A stretch of 29,466 nt of DNA, from contig JACCZI010000073.1 in the NCBI GenBank assembly GCA_013696015.1, forward strand, positions 1-29,466, written 5' to 3'. Positions 28,871-29,466 of this stretch are shown here, piece after piece (within the stretch, counting starts at the first letter, position 1; each line of letters opens with the position of its first letter). This DNA comes from Nocardioidaceae bacterium. Its GTDB lineage: Bacteria > Actinomycetota > Actinomycetes > Propionibacteriales > Nocardioidaceae. The translations under genes and the position numbers were made by a program. The notes below the pieces were generated by a model. That model worked only from the letters and a program-made list of their open reading frames with translations, ran no database searches and was not told the DNA's origin.

Positions 28871-29466
28871 CAGGTCGATCCCTGCTCGCGACGGACCGCC
28901 CGCAGTGCGAGGTGGTCGGTGGCCCTCGCCAGCGGCACCGTCAGCGCGATGAAGCCGAGCGCGGCGACGACGTACGGGGTGTAGTCGAAGTCTCTGCTCG
29001 AGTTGATCTGCGCCGTACGCAGGGCCTCGACGAGGCCGATCAGTGCCACCAGCGCGGTGTCCTTCTGCAGCGAGACGAAGTCGTTGATCAGCGGCGGCAT
29101 CACCCGGCGCACCGCTTGGGGCAGCACGACATGGCGGAACGTCTGGCCGTAGGAGAGCCCGAGGGAGCGACCGCTGGCCCATTGGCTGGGGTGGATCGAG
29201 GCGATGCCTGCGCGCAGCACCTCTGCGACGTAGCCGCCGTACGAGAACGTGAGCGCGATGACGCCGAGCCAGAACAGGTCGATCGGTACGCCTTGCAGCC
29301 GCAGGGCAGGCACCCCGAAGCCGACCAGAAAGACGACCAAGAGCGTCGGTGTACCGCGGGCGACATCGGTGTAGACGACGGCGACCAGCTTCAGCGGCGC
29401 CAGCCCGGCTACCGGGATGACCCGGATGACCGCCACCCCGAGAGCGAGCACGAGGATGGCGACCTC
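28870..29466 (-). CDS. Polar amino-acid ABC importer permease, 5' end cut by window
   Basis: The frame is open from the window edge and gives at least 198 residues of a HisM/GlnP-type permease. Hydrophobic helices occur around LAPLKLVAVVYTDVARGTPTL, LFWLGVIALTFSYGGYVAEV and near the C-terminus. The ATPase-contact (EAA) loop is present as SGRSLGLSYGQTFRHVVLPQA, followed by VRRVMPPLINDFVSLQKDTALV. ARGTPTLLVVF is the typical R-G-TP motif after the first helices. Only a short N-terminal part appears to be missing. The GTG at 29451 is internal and not the true start. Its stop overlaps the ATPase ATG by one base. The exact amino acid carried is unknown. Confidence 0.93.
   Translation of the reverse strand, partial: EVAILVLALGVAVIRVIPVAGLAPLKLVAVVYTDVARGTPTLLVVFLVGFGVPALRLQGVPIDLFWLGVIALTFSYGGYVAEVLRAGIASIHPSQWASGRSLGLSYGQTFRHVVLPQAVRRVMPPLINDFVSLQKDTALVALIGLVEALRTAQINSSRDFDYTPYVVAALGFIALTVPLARATDHLALRAVRREQGST

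Noticed and set aside
1..29466. CRISPR arrays, tRNA or rRNA genes, insertion sequences
   Set aside because: No regularly spaced repeats, no cloverleaf or rRNA segments recognised by eye, and no transposase-like protein among the readable frames.

Overview
The window is chromosomal DNA from a very high-G+C actinomycete. Supporting signs are the codon use, the MprAB-PepD envelope-stress module, an F420-type LLM oxidoreductase, a Pat/HisC2-type aminotransferase, a HelR-like ATPase, and several start codons with a TANNNT box only 6-7 nt upstream (leaderless pattern). The frequent CGTACG words and gene content suggest something near the Nocardioidaceae/Propionibacteriales, but no marker gene here settles the genus. 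I see no rRNA, tRNA, CRISPR array, transposase or prophage block. Genes are packed tightly and no gene-free stretch exceeds about 200 bases.

Layout. 1-2991 (minus): two half-size ABC exporters in tandem, probably a heterodimer, the second cut by the window edge. 3175-6038 (minus): an S9 prolyl-oligopeptidase-type peptidase coupled (ATGA) to a Pat/HisC-type aminotransferase, which shares a short divergent leaderless promoter region with an EamA exporter (6070-7017, plus). 7024-8578 (minus): a methyltransferase and a glutamine-amidotransferase-like protein. 8698-10025 (plus): a small holin-like membrane protein and a fructosamine-kinase-like protein. 10127-13593 (plus): the mprA-mprB-pepD envelope-stress module, with matching direct-repeat boxes in front of mprA and pepD. 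13733-19346 (minus): a translationally coupled operon of HelR-like RNA polymerase-recycling ATPase, membrane metallophosphoesterase and orphan PhzE-like enzyme. 19394-22354 (minus): a large secreted M36 metallopeptidase. 22449-24714: an enoyl-CoA hydratase-family gene divergent from a DHA2-type MFS exporter. 24885-27201 (minus): a membrane molybdoenzyme with a predicted internal Tat signal, followed by a fasciclin lipoprotein. 27286-28086 (plus): the LLM oxidoreductase. 28118-29466 (minus): ATPase and permease of a polar amino-acid ABC importer, cut by the window edge.

How it fits together. Much of the window concerns the cell envelope and export: exporters, the MprAB sensor with its HtrA-like protease, a secreted protease, a fasciclin lipoprotein and an extracytoplasmic molybdoenzyme. 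The least conventional parts are (a) a 77-bp structured repeat present twice (3078-3154 plus, 13633-13709 minus; 65 of 77 positions identical by hand alignment, no gaps), (b) the helR-phosphoesterase-phzE operon, which joins an RNA polymerase-protecting ATPase to a chorismate-diverting enzyme without other phenazine genes, and (c) two MprA-box-like elements with identical geometry to the downstream -10-like hexamers. Functions come from motif reading and family knowledge; no database search was run.
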